Position numbers and translations under genes: made by a program. A stretch of 15,278 nt of DNA from NCBI GenBank assembly GCA_950063125.1, contig CATLZI010000019.1:1-15278 (forward strand), in the 5' to 3' direction. Under the pieces are notes generated by a model. That model was not told the DNA's origin. It did no database searches and saw nothing but the letters and a program-made list of their open reading frames with translations. Of this stretch, positions 1-8,200 are shown in pieces. The DNA is from an uncultured Porticoccus sp. GTDB taxonomy: Bacteria; Pseudomonadota; Gammaproteobacteria; Pseudomonadales; Porticoccaceae. How positions within the stretch are numbered: the first letter of the stretch is position 1; every line of letters begins with the position of its first letter.

Positions 1-17
1 CACTCGCCGTTTAGCAA

Positions 18-560
18 TTGGTAATCTGGTTATTTAATAGCAGCCATGACGGCAAGAAAGGCCATGTATCAAATCGCAGCCCATCCCAGGCAGTGGAAAA
101 AGATATACTTAGAGGCCATGGCAGAGATAGCCGCCCGGTTTGGGCTGGTGGGGGAATCCCTGAAATAGAACTCGGTCGGCTGAATGTCAGCCGGGCGCCA
201 AGTTTTGTATTGGATCGAGCATTGGCGGAAGCTCAAGTTGAACTCGCTAATAATCCAAGCGCCAGTGTACATTCACCCTTGGCCAATTTGGCGATGTATA
301 GAGAAACATTGAAGGTTAGTGAGCTGAATGAGGAACAAATTGAAGCTGCTGCTCGCTATTTGGGAGCTGCTGCAGACAAAAATACAGCTATATCTGATGA
401 AACTATCGAAGCAGTCAACATTATATTGGGTACCGGGCTGAACCTGAGTAATAGCCAGGTTAATTCGCTGGCTCAGAAAGCCGATGCCATTCGAGCAGAA
501 ATTCTCGCAGCACATGATAGTGCACAGGAGAAAAACATTGAGGCGGGCCATTCCAATTAG
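18..560 (+). CDS. Hypothetical protein, start uncertain, possibly frameshifted
   Basis: I do not recognise this protein. Read from the TTG at 18 it has 180 residues. The part from about residue 48 onward looks like a real soluble helical protein, rich in Ala, Glu and Asn, with helix-like stretches such as LNEEQIEAAARYLGAA and SLAQKADAIRAEILAAH. No signal peptide, membrane segment or metal-binding motif is visible. The first 47 residues look like poor coding sequence, the only early start is a TTG without a clear ribosome binding site, and an in-frame TAG sits at 12-14. A second frame (46-168) reads more like a protein over the same stretch, so the true N-terminus may lie there and be joined by a frameshift near the G run at 150-154. 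Codon third positions are more AT-rich than in purL. That the C-terminal part is coding is moderately likely; the N-terminus is doubtful. Confidence 0.45.
   Translation: MVIWLFNSSHDGKKGHVSNRSPSQAVEKDILRGHGRDSRPVWAGGGIPEIELGRLNVSRAPSFVLDRALAEAQVELANNPSASVHSPLANLAMYRETLKVSELNEEQIEAAARYLGAAADKNTAISDETIEAVNIILGTGLNLSNSQVNSLAQKADAIRAEILAAHDSAQEKNIEAGHSN
46..168 (+). CDS. Small ORF or displaced N-terminus of the 18-560 gene
   Basis: This frame runs from ATG at 46 to TAG at 166-168 and encodes 40 residues, with a second ATG at 64 preceded by an A/G-rich AAGAAAGG. The product has protein-like composition, with mixed hydrophobic and charged helical segments such as RQWKKIYLEAMAEIAARFGL. It is in a different frame from the 18-560 reading. 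It could be an independent small protein, chance, or the real start of that gene, in which case one base is missing around the GGGGG at 150-154 or the ribosome slips there. I recognise no family. Confidence 0.3.
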   Translation: MTARKAMYQIAAHPRQWKKIYLEAMAEIAARFGLVGESLK

Positions 561-832
561 CGGCAGATAAGGCTATGAACCGTGGCCCGTAACGCCCGTT
601 TCCCCAGCCAGCAAACTTCGCCGGATTTCTTTATTTCATCAGATCGATATGGGTAACCTGATGTTAACGGTCAATTGCCGGTCGACTGTTACCGACAGTA
701 TCCTACGTTACTCCAAAGTGCTAAACGGGAAGTCTGATCCATCAGCCCTTACCGGAATGCTCTGTCAAAACCGAAGAAAACCAATTGATAGTCGATAAAA
801 ATAGTTATTCAGTCCTATAGATGCATCGCCTT
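561..832. other. Non-coding stretch between hypothetical gene and GATase gene
   Basis: These 272 bases lie between the ends of two convergent genes. I find no convincing ORF, no hairpin followed by a T run and no RNA gene. The only symmetry noted is GGTAAC at 652-657 with GTTACC at 688-693, six-base arms 30 bases apart around a GTTAAC, which is weak. Confidence 0.5.
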
Positions 833-1543
833 TTAATACTTCAGTCCGTCAATGTGCTCTTTACGTGTTTTTGCATGCCTGACAACTTCGTTAAACAGAG
901 CGCGTTGACGACGTAAATACAGCAGGAATTCGGGGTGCCATTGCACACCCAGCAAAAAATCCCGGGAAGTGTCTTCAATGGCCTGGACGATGCCATCAAG
1001 GTCGCGACCGGTTACCACAAGACCGTCACCAACACGGTCGATACCCTGATTGTGCAGGCTGTTGATCCGTGAACGACCACGTCCAAAAAGTGTGGCCAGC
1101 ACACTGCTTTCTGTTTCTGTTTCAGCGGTGATACACAGTGTCTTGATCGGCAGAATGGTCCGGCGATTGGAGGTTTGTCGGCGTCGGGAGCGCAATTCCT
1201 GGTGCAGTGTTCCGCCCCGGCAAATATTGAGCAATTGATTGCCCCGACAAATACCCAGCAAGGGCAGCTTACGCTCGAGCGCATCGTTGATCACTGCGAT
1301 TTCCAGCGCATCGCGAGCTGTGTCGTAGTTGGGTTCTATCTCAGGTTCCGCTGCGTAAAGTACCGGTTCGACATCGTGGCCGCCAGTCACAATGACACCG
1401 TGATATTCAAGGTCCAACTGTTCATCACCCGGACGGAGTTGCAGCGGCCGCCCGCCATAAAAGCGGATCGCCATTGCCACCAGGAACCGTGGACCAATCG
1501 CCCCGCGTTGGGGCCCCGTAATGGCAATTACCGGTCGAGCCAC
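833..1543 (-). CDS. Class I glutamine amidotransferase-like / gamma-glutamyl hydrolase (PuuD-like)
   Basis: A 236-residue cytoplasmic protein of the peptidase C26/class I glutamine amidotransferase superfamily, closest in motif style to gamma-glutamyl-gamma-aminobutyrate hydrolases. The nucleophile elbow GICRGNQLLN puts the catalytic Cys at residue 99, and GVQWHPEF supplies His203 and Glu205, so the triad is intact. An early VTGGHDVEP loop (52-60) is typical of the PuuD group. Known members hydrolyse gamma-glutamyl amide bonds or release ammonia from glutamine. The GTG start is supported by GGAG five bases upstream (1549-1552). The upstream amidoligase gene runs 16 bases past this start, which suggests translational coupling and a shared pathway: one enzyme makes an amide, the other cleaves one or feeds the reaction. 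The true substrate is unknown; PuuD itself is not claimed because no puu genes are present. Confidence 0.85.
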   Translation of the reverse strand: MARPVIAITGPQRGAIGPRFLVAMAIRFYGGRPLQLRPGDEQLDLEYHGVIVTGGHDVEPVLYAAEPEIEPNYDTARDALEIAVINDALERKLPLLGICRGNQLLNICRGGTLHQELRSRRRQTSNRRTILPIKTLCITAETETESSVLATLFGRGRSRINSLHNQGIDRVGDGLVVTGRDLDGIVQAIEDTSRDFLLGVQWHPEFLLYLRRQRALFNEVVRHAKTRKEHIDGLKY

Positions 1544-2526
1544 CTGTTCTCCACTGTGTTTGCCCAGTTGCTGAAGAGACGCTTGAGCGGGCTGTTGAGA
1601 TATTGCAGATACGCCGCACAGCAGCGTTGCAGATGGGCTTCATCCGCAGCCAGGCGCTCCACCTCTACCCAGTCATTCCACGACACATAAAGCCCCCAGT
1701 CGGGCTTATCAATTTCGCAATCCGGCAGGCGGTAATGAAAGGTGGGGCGTGCTTTGATAAGGGTGTCATCGGCCCCTGTACGGACGCGATCTTCGTCGAG
1801 AAACATGAATAGCGGCAGCATATCGAGGGCACGATTGCGCGTTGGATTATCGGCGAGGTAGTCGTCAATCAGAGTTGAAAGATCGGGCCAGTAATCCGCT
1901 GCAATAACCTTTTTCACGTAGTTGGCAGGGAAAGGATCGACGTAACTGGTGACACGGCGGGTAAGATCGATGTCAGCTCGAACGTATAACCAGTCATAAA
2001 GGCAGAGAAAGGCCTTGAGGCAAGCGGTGATGAGCCTTGGCTCGAGACTCGGCAGTTCAGGATTGAATTGCATGCCAAAAGCGTTGGTGGCACGGTCCGA
2101 TGTGCCCTTGGCACCCCTTTCGCGCAGCCGTGTGATGAGTCCCTCGACTTCGCTAAGCCGGGCCAGTGGCAACGGTGGGCTCACGACCTCGTGTGGCACC
2201 AGCGATTGGGCGGCCCAGGCCAATAATTCCTCGGTGGTCTCTTCTAGCTGATCACCCAGGGAGTCGCCGGAGCGAGGCTCCCGCCCGAGTCGTTTGAGTA
2301 GATCAAAATCGAGCTCCACCAGCCAGTCGCCATCTGGATCGCCTTTGAGGAGACGCTCGTAACGTCCTTTGGTTTCTATATCAAGCTCAAGAATTTGCGC
2401 CACACTGTCAGCCAGCGCATCGAGATCAAGCCCGCTGATCTCGAGCTCGACACCGACACGACGACTCTCCCCCTGGCTGTTTTTTAACCAGGGCGGCTGT
2501 TTCAGTTTCTGGTATTTGTCTTGCAT
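1528..2526 (-). CDS. Amidoligase family protein (GS-fold COOH-NH2 ligase)
   Basis: Resembles the Amidoligase_2 family of predicted ATP-dependent carboxylate-amine ligases with a glutamine-synthetase-like fold. Seen in the 332-residue reading: RRVGVELEIS (residues 22-31), the hallmark metal/nucleotide-binding strand; VPHEVVSPPL (110-119), the second family motif; NAFGMQFNPE (148-157); TSYVDPFPANYVKKV (193-207); and RPTFHYRLPDCEI (260-272), which supplies late basic residues. There is no signal peptide or membrane segment, so it should act in the cytoplasm. Known or predicted function of the family: joining an amine to a carboxylate to form peptide tags or small metabolites; substrates are largely uncharacterised. 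I chose the ATG at 2526 because the family motif follows at the usual short distance; a GTG at 2550 would add eight residues. It is coupled to the downstream amidotransferase-like gene by a 16-base overlap. Confidence 0.8.
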   Translation of the reverse strand: MQDKYQKLKQPPWLKNSQGESRRVGVELEISGLDLDALADSVAQILELDIETKGRYERLLKGDPDGDWLVELDFDLLKRLGREPRSGDSLGDQLEETTEELLAWAAQSLVPHEVVSPPLPLARLSEVEGLITRLRERGAKGTSDRATNAFGMQFNPELPSLEPRLITACLKAFLCLYDWLYVRADIDLTRRVTSYVDPFPANYVKKVIAADYWPDLSTLIDDYLADNPTRNRALDMLPLFMFLDEDRVRTGADDTLIKARPTFHYRLPDCEIDKPDWGLYVSWNDWVEVERLAADEAHLQRCCAAYLQYLNSPLKRLFSNWANTVENRWLDR

Positions 2527-2823
2527 TTTCGTTTTCTCAGCTATAACCACTGTGGTTCCCGGTAGTGCAATGTCATGGCTTCACTCATCTGCCAACTGGC
2601 CGTTTTCAGTTTCTTCACAATTCACAAACAGTTGGGAGCTGCCTGCCGGCAGGGCCAATTACCAGCATATCATAGGCAAACCCGTTGAGGGATGCGTTCG
2701 TTTTGGTTGAAGGCGCATCCAGAGAGATAATGAGTTGCGGTTTGTCTGTCTGCTGTATTATGACCGGAAACAGGGGGCAATCATTAGGTTCGGAAACGCA
2801 AAAACAGAGTAGGGTATCAGTTG
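2527..2823. other. Divergent control region, amidoligase unit / small protein-tadA unit
   Basis: About 297 bases separate the divergent starts. It contains a 12-base perfect palindrome (CCTGCCGGCAGG, 2642-2653), a weak promoter candidate pointing right (2735-2761), and an AGGG ribosome binding site at about 2812-2815. No ORF with coding character and no terminator is visible. Confidence 0.5.
2735..2761 (+). promoter_or_regulatory. Candidate sigma70 promoter for the small protein-tadA unit
   Basis: TTGCGG (2735-2740) and TATTAT (2756-2761) resemble -35 and -10 boxes, but the spacer of 15 bases is short. Transcription would start near 2768, about 55 bases before the ATG at 2824. This is a visual match only. 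Confidence 0.3.
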
Positions 2824-3018
2824 ATGAAATTCCTGTTATTGGCCTTGGTTGTACTTGGCGTACTTTATGTGGTGTTGATCGACGGTAAAAAATCGTCTGT
2901 CTCCGCAGAACAACCGGCGGCCATTTATCAGCAGGAAGTTGAGCGTGTCGAAAACCTCGATGACTTTTTACAGGATGCAGTGGACCGGCAGGGCAGTGAA
3001 ATGGATGCGGTGAAATAA
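2824..3018 (+). CDS. Small single-span membrane protein, unknown function
   Basis: A 64-residue protein with an N-terminal hydrophobic helix (about residues 3-19, FLLLALVVLGVLYVVL) followed by a soluble, acidic, probably helical tail of some 40 residues. No cysteine is present, so it is not a lipoprotein; it is most likely anchored in the inner membrane by an uncleaved N-terminal segment, although a signal peptide cannot be excluded. The start is ATG at 2824; a TTG immediately before it (2821) is also possible, and AGGG lies six to nine bases upstream. It ends 22 bases before the likely start of tadA, so the two are probably co-transcribed. I do not recognise a named family, and the link to tadA may be no more than operon position. 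Confidence 0.7.
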   Translation: MKFLLLALVVLGVLYVVLIDGKKSSVSAEQPAAIYQQEVERVENLDDFLQDAVDRQGSEMDAVK

Positions 3019-3040
3019 TTCATGTCAGCGAGTGTATGCA

Positions 3041-3532
3041 ATGACCGGTAAAGGTTACAAGCCGCAGGACAGGGAGTGGATGCTGGAGGCTATGTCGCTG
3101 GCAGAACAGGCTGGGGCTGTCGGTGAGGTGCCGGTAGGCGCTCTGGTGGTACGCAACGGTTCGGTGGTCGGCCGTGGCTGGAATTGCTCGATTGGCCAAT
3201 GTGATCCCACGGCCCATGCTGAAATTGTTGCCCTGCGCGATGCGGCAAGATCTGTCAGCAACTATCGGCTCCCCGATACGACGGTCTATGTCACCATTGA
3301 GCCTTGCACCATGTGTGTCGGTGCAATGATTCACGCCAGAATTGGTCGCCTGGTCTACGGTGCGTCAGAACCCCGTGCCGGTGCAGTGGTCAGCCAGTTG
3401 CAATTAACCGAACAGGCGCATTTCAATCATCGTATTGAAGTCATCGGCGGCCTGTTGGCAGAGCAATGCGGAGAGCTGGTCAGTCAGTTCTTTCGTCAGC
3501 GTCGCAAACAGTCCGGCCAATCCGGGTTATAG
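3041..3532 (+). CDS. tadA: tRNA-specific adenosine deaminase TadA
   Basis: TadA deaminates adenosine 34 of tRNA-Arg(ACG) to inosine so that one tRNA reads three arginine codons; it acts as a cytoplasmic dimer with bound zinc. The cytidine/deoxycytidylate deaminase motifs are intact: PTAHAEIVALRDA (zinc-binding His and proton-shuttling Glu, residues 59 and 61 from the ATG) and EPCTMCVGAMIHARIG (zinc-binding Cys 89 and 92). The IHARIGRLVYGA segment is distinctive of TadA rather than of other deaminases. Its 163 residues match the family length. ATG at 3041 is taken as the start; GTG at 3032 would add three residues. It follows a small membrane-protein gene and converges on mltF with only 14 bases between stop codons; tadA near mltF and purL is the arrangement in E. 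coli too. Confidence 0.96.
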   Translation: MTGKGYKPQDREWMLEAMSLAEQAGAVGEVPVGALVVRNGSVVGRGWNCSIGQCDPTAHAEIVALRDAARSVSNYRLPDTTVYVTIEPCTMCVGAMIHARIGRLVYGASEPRAGAVVSQLQLTEQAHFNHRIEVIGGLLAEQCGELVSQFFRQRRKQSGQSGL

Positions 3533-3546
3533 CGCCTTCTTGACCG

Positions 3547-5007
3547 TTACAGCGACAACATGGAGCCGGTATTCCAGTCACTGGAGTTTGGCAGCTCAAG
3601 GCGATTTTCCCGTTCCAAGCGACGCTTCTCATCCAGTGTGTGCCAGTTGAGTATGGTCCGGAAATGGCGCACGTTCCTGACATAGCTTACGGGCTCGTAG
3701 CCCCGTGCATAGCCGTACTTAACCGTGCTGTAATATTTTTTCTGTTGTAACAGTGGCAGGAACTCTTTGACATCGTTCCACAGGTGGGGGTTTCTGCCCG
3801 CCCGCTCGGTCAGCACCCTTGCATCTTCAAGGTGACCGAGACCGATGTTGTAGCCCGCCATGGCAAACCAGGTCCGGTCTGGTTCAGTGATATCGTCGGG
3901 AATACGGGACTTGGTCTGGAGGAAATATCGGGTGCCGCCATCAAGGCTCTGTCTGGGGTCAAGGCGATTTTTTACTCCCATTTCTTTAGCCGTGGGCAGG
4001 GTGAGCATCATCAACCCACGAACCCCGGTCGGGGATGTTGCCTTGTGATCCCAGTGCGATTCCTGATAGGCGATGGCCGCCAGGAGTTGCCACTCAATGC
4101 CGTATTGCTGTGCTATCTCCTGAAACATTTCCAGATAATCGGGCAATCGGCTGCTGACGCGTTTCATGAAGAGTTGGGATCCCGCAAAATTAAATTCGTT
4201 GGTCTGAATCAGCGAGCGTTTTTTTAATCGATCCAGCTCTCCCGATGCTTCATATTGCTCGAGAAAATGATTTGCTGCCTCTACCAGGCTATCGTCGCCG
4301 TGACGGGGAAAAGCCCAGGCGATTGGCTGTGGTTCAGAAATATCAAAAGCGCCCCGAGCTCTGGGATAAATGCCCCGGTCCACCTGGAAGGAGATTGAGT
4401 CCACAATGGCATACTCCACATCACCGGAGTCCACCATTGCCATCAAATCCAGCATTTCCACGCCAGGTGCTTCCCGCCATTCAAGTAACGGGTACTCATT
4501 CTTCAGTTCTTCCAGCCGTTCGCTGTGGGAGCTCTGGGGAATGACCAGCAGCTGCCCCCCAACCAGATCCTCTATATTTCGAGGTCGCCTCGATCCATTT
4601 CGGTAGATCAGTTTTTGGGTAACTTCATAGTAGGGTTCGCTGAAACGAAGCGCTTTCTGACGCTGGGGCGTCACCGTTAATCCCGCTGCAGCCATATCGC
4701 CCAATGGGCCGCCGATAGCAACGATGGCGCCACTGACGGACTCCCTGGGAGTTATCTTGAGCTCAACACCCAGATACTTGGCAAAAGCACTGGTAAGCCA
4801 GTACTCGAAACCGCCTTCGCCCTTGGCATTTTGAAAATAGGTGGTCGAGCCCATCAGAGTGATCACACGCAATTCTCCCCGGTTGATCACCTCTTCGAGA
4901 TGGGTGGGTGCGCGGCTGGTGGAAAGCGTCAGGGCGAACAAAAAGAGCAGTAGGCCATACAGGATGCGTTTTGTGGCTTTTTTCAGATGGAAGTAGAAAC
5001 CCAGCAC
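3547..5007 (-). CDS. mltF: Membrane-bound lytic murein transglycosylase F
   Basis: A 486-residue periplasmic enzyme that cleaves the MurNAc-GlcNAc bond of peptidoglycan with formation of 1,6-anhydroMurNAc. Architecture as in E. coli MltF: N-terminal hydrophobic signal/anchor (about residues 14-30); an SBP_bac_3 amino-acid-binding-like regulatory domain (about 38-270, including FSEPYYEVTQKLIYR); and a C-terminal SLT domain (about 290-460). The catalytic Glu is E316 in AIAYQESHW, followed by SPTGVRGLMML and the AGYNIGLGHLEDAR motif. No lipobox cysteine is visible, so attachment would be by the hydrophobic N-terminus. The start is GTG at 5007, directly after an in-frame TAG; no alternative start precedes the hydrophobic segment. 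It is divergent from purL and convergent with tadA, and its last codons leave no room for a separate terminator. Confidence 0.95.
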   Translation of the reverse strand: MLGFYFHLKKATKRILYGLLLFLFALTLSTSRAPTHLEEVINRGELRVITLMGSTTYFQNAKGEGGFEYWLTSAFAKYLGVELKITPRESVSGAIVAIGGPLGDMAAAGLTVTPQRQKALRFSEPYYEVTQKLIYRNGSRRPRNIEDLVGGQLLVIPQSSHSERLEELKNEYPLLEWREAPGVEMLDLMAMVDSGDVEYAIVDSISFQVDRGIYPRARGAFDISEPQPIAWAFPRHGDDSLVEAANHFLEQYEASGELDRLKKRSLIQTNEFNFAGSQLFMKRVSSRLPDYLEMFQEIAQQYGIEWQLLAAIAYQESHWDHKATSPTGVRGLMMLTLPTAKEMGVKNRLDPRQSLDGGTRYFLQTKSRIPDDITEPDRTWFAMAGYNIGLGHLEDARVLTERAGRNPHLWNDVKEFLPLLQQKKYYSTVKYGYARGYEPVSYVRNVRHFRTILNWHTLDEKRRLERENRLELPNSSDWNTGSMLSL

Positions 5008-5199
5008 CTATACACCCAATGTGTCACGCATTCTCGGAAAGCCCCTGGCCCGGTGAATATTGTTGCTATAGATAAAGAACAACCCTGCGGATAACACGTC
5101 CATGCGTTTGTGATAATAGCTTAATGCGGGGCCTAGGTTAGTGAGAGAGGTCTCAGGGTTCAACCGTTTTCTGTGCACATGCCAGGTCGGAATCTCCCG

Positions 5200-5229
5200 A
5201 TGACGCTCAGAGGGCAATTCCAGTACAAT
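5200..5229 (+). promoter_or_regulatory. Candidate promoter of purL
   Basis: TACAAT at 5224-5229 is one base from the ideal -10 box, with ATGACG at 5200-5205 as a weaker -35 box at an 18-base spacing. Transcription would start near 5236, giving a leader of about 33 bases before the ATG at 5269. I see no convincing PurR operator in the region. Confidence 0.4.
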
Positions 5230-5268
5230 GTCGCCCCTTCGGAATGGCCCCATACGAGTTACCTTAAG

Positions 5269-8200
5269 ATGCAGATTTTTCCCGGAAATCCCGTACTTTC
5301 CAGTTTCAGACAACGACAGCTACTGGCCTCTCTTCAGTCAGTCGATCCCGCTGTGGAATCCGTTTACGCTGAATACAGGCATTTTGTAGATCAGGTTTCG
5401 GCCCTGAGCGAAACCGAGCGTTTGACGTTGACATCATTACTGGAATACGGCCCGAAAATCCCTCCTGAGAATAACGACGGCATGCTGATGCTGGTGACGC
5501 CCCGTGCCGGAACCATCTCCCCTTGGTCCAGCAAAGCCACGGATATCCTCCGCAACGCCGGCGTGACATCAGTCGAGCGGATAGAGCGCGGCATTGCCTA
5601 CTATTTGAGGGGCGATATCCATCCGGACTCCAGAGTAGCGTTGGCCGACGCACTCCACGATCGTATGGTGGAAATGGTCTGTTTTGAGCTGGAAAAGGCA
5701 GAGAGCCTGTTTCAGCACCAGCAACCGACACCCATGATCACGGTGCCCCTGCTCGCAGAGGGGCGGCAGGCGTTATCCCGGGCTAATGTCTCACTGGGGC
5801 TGGCCCTTGCGGATGATGAGATCGACTATCTGGTGGGCTGCTTCAATGACCTGCAAAGGGATCCCACCGATGTGGAATTAATGATGTTTGCCCAGGCAAA
5901 TTCAGAGCATTGTCGCCATAAAATTTTCAATGCCTCCTGGACAATCGACGGCCAGGAGCAGGGAAAATCCCTGTTTGCCATGATCAAAAATACGTTTGAA
6001 AAAAGTGGCGAAGGCGTGTTGTCCGCTTATTCCGATAATGCGTCTGTGATTGTCGGCAGTCGTGCCGGCCGGTTTTTCCCGGACCCGGACAATAAAATCT
6101 ACCAGTTCACGCAAGAACCTGTTCATCTTCTGATGAAGGTTGAAACCCATAACCACCCGACGGCAATCGCTCCCTCTGCCGGTGCCGGTACCGGTGCCGG
6201 CGGTGAGATACGCGATGAAGGCGCGGTGGGCAGGGGGTCAAAACCAAAAGTGGGTCTAACCGGCTTTTCAGTTTCCAATCTCAATATCCCCGGTTTTGAG
6301 CGCCCGTGGGAAACGGGTTACGGCAAGCCCGACCGGATCAGCAGTGCACTGGATATCATGCTTGAGGGGCCCATCGGCGGTGCGGCATTCAATAACGAAT
6401 ACGGTCGACCCAATCTCTGTGGCTATTTCCGCACCTTTGAGCAGAACTTTAATGGTGAACGCCGCGGCTATCACAAGCCCATTATGATCGCCGGCGGTTA
6501 CGGCAATATTCGTCAAGAACACATTGAAAAGAAGCTCTTTGAGAGCGGCTGTAAACTGATCGTACTGGGTGGGCCGGCAATGTTGATCGGTCTCGGTGGC
6601 GGCGCCGCGTCATCAATGAGCTCGGGCAGCAGCGCCGAGGATCTCGATTTTGCCTCGGTACAGCGACAGAACCCGGAAATTGAGCGCCGCTGTCAGGAGG
6701 TGATCGATCAGTGCTGGCAGCGGGGCAATGGCAATCCCATCGCCTTTATCCACGATGTGGGGGCTGGCGGCCTGTCCAATGCTTTTCCGGAATTGGTGAA
6801 AGACGGGGGTTGCGGCGGCAGATTTGAACTGCGCGATGTGCCCAATGATGAACCCGGCATGTCACCGTTGGCGATCTGGTGCAATGAGGCCCAGGAACGT
6901 TATGTGCTCGCTGTAAGGCCTGAGCAACTGGCTGATTTTGAATCAATTTGCCAGCGCGAACGCTGTCCCTATGCGGTGGTTGGCGAAGCCACCTCTGAAA
7001 AGCATTTGCTGCTGAACGATAGGCATTTTTCCGCCAGGCCGGTGGATCTCCCCATGTCAGTATTGTTCGGTAAACCACCGAAAATGCACCGCACAGCAGA
7101 AAAGCTGACGGTCACCACGTCCCCTTTTGAACGCACGGACATTGTGCTGGATGATGCCATCGATCGCGTGCTTACCCATCCGGCCGTGGCCAGTAAAAGC
7201 TTTCTTATCACTATCGGTGATCGCAGTGTTACCGGCATGGTTGTCAGAGATCAGATGGTGGGGCCTTGCCAAGTACCTGTCGCCGATTGTGCGGTTACCA
7301 TCGTCAGTTACGACAGCTACTGCGGTGAGGCAATGGCGATGGGTGAACGTTCACCTGTTGCGTTGCTGGATGCCCCGGCATCGGGCCGCATGGCGATTGG
7401 GGAGGCGATCACCAATATCGCAGCAGCGGCCATTGACCGGCTTGCTGACGTCAGGTTGTCCGCTAACTGGATGTGTGCCGCAGGCCATCCTGGTGAGGAC
7501 GAAAAACTGTTCCGCACGGTACAAGCGATTGGCGAAGAGCTCTGTCCAAAATTGGGCATTGCGATTCCGGTCGGCAAGGACTCCATGTCCATGCGCACCA
7601 CTTGGGAGGAACAGGGACAGAAGAAGTCGGTGACATCACCATTGTCACTGGTTATTTCTGCTTTTTCCCCGGTCTCCGATGTTCGCAAAACACTAACGCC
7701 GGAGTTGCGCTCCGACCTTGGCGACACAGTACTGTTGTATATCGATCTCGGCGAAAATCGCAATCGACTGGGCGGATCAATATTGGCTCAGGCCTACAGC
7801 CAGCTGGGCGATACACCAGCTGATCTACTGAGCCCCTCGAAGCTCAAAGCTTTTTTCGACGCTATTCAGGCTGCCAATCAAAACGGTGAACTGATCGCCT
7901 ATCACGATCGCTCTGATGGTGGTTTGCTGGCCACATTGGCAGAGATGGCTTTTGCCGGCAATACAGGTATCAGAATATGTCTCGATGAACAGCCAGGCGA
8001 TGCACTGTCCATTCTGTTTAACGAAGAGCTCGGGGCCGTTGTTCAGGTGGCTGCAGACCGGGCCGCTTCTTTCAAGCAGCGCTTTGCCGATAGCGCCATC
8101 CCGGTCAGTGTCATAGCGACGCTAGACGACACTGACAGTATTGAGATTTATGAGGATGGCGATTGCCTGTTCAGTTCCAGCCGCACGGAATTACTGCGAC

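Noticed and set aside
1175..1690. 171-residue plus-strand ORF opposite the amidoligase/GATase pair
   Set aside because: It lies antisense to two genes with clear family motifs, and its composition (Arg, Ser, Cys-rich) is that of a shadow frame.
3533..3546. Possible terminator between tadA and mltF
   Set aside because: Only 14 bases separate the stops and no hairpin with a T run can be drawn there.
5142..5155. TGAGA-gagg-TCTCA small hairpin upstream of purL
   Set aside because: Five-base arms are easily found by chance and no regulatory motif or T run accompanies them.
5173..5268. N-terminal extension of purL from GTG 5173 (32 extra residues)
   Set aside because: Known PurL proteins begin at the segment encoded from 5269, and a likely -10 box (5224-5229) lies inside the extension.
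5008..5313. 101-residue minus-strand ORF between mltF and purL
   Set aside because: It overlaps the start of purL, has no recognisable composition or ribosome binding site, and covers the shared promoter region.
7317..7763. 148-residue minus-strand ORF inside purL
   Set aside because: purL is continuous and conserved through this stretch; the antisense frame has no family features.
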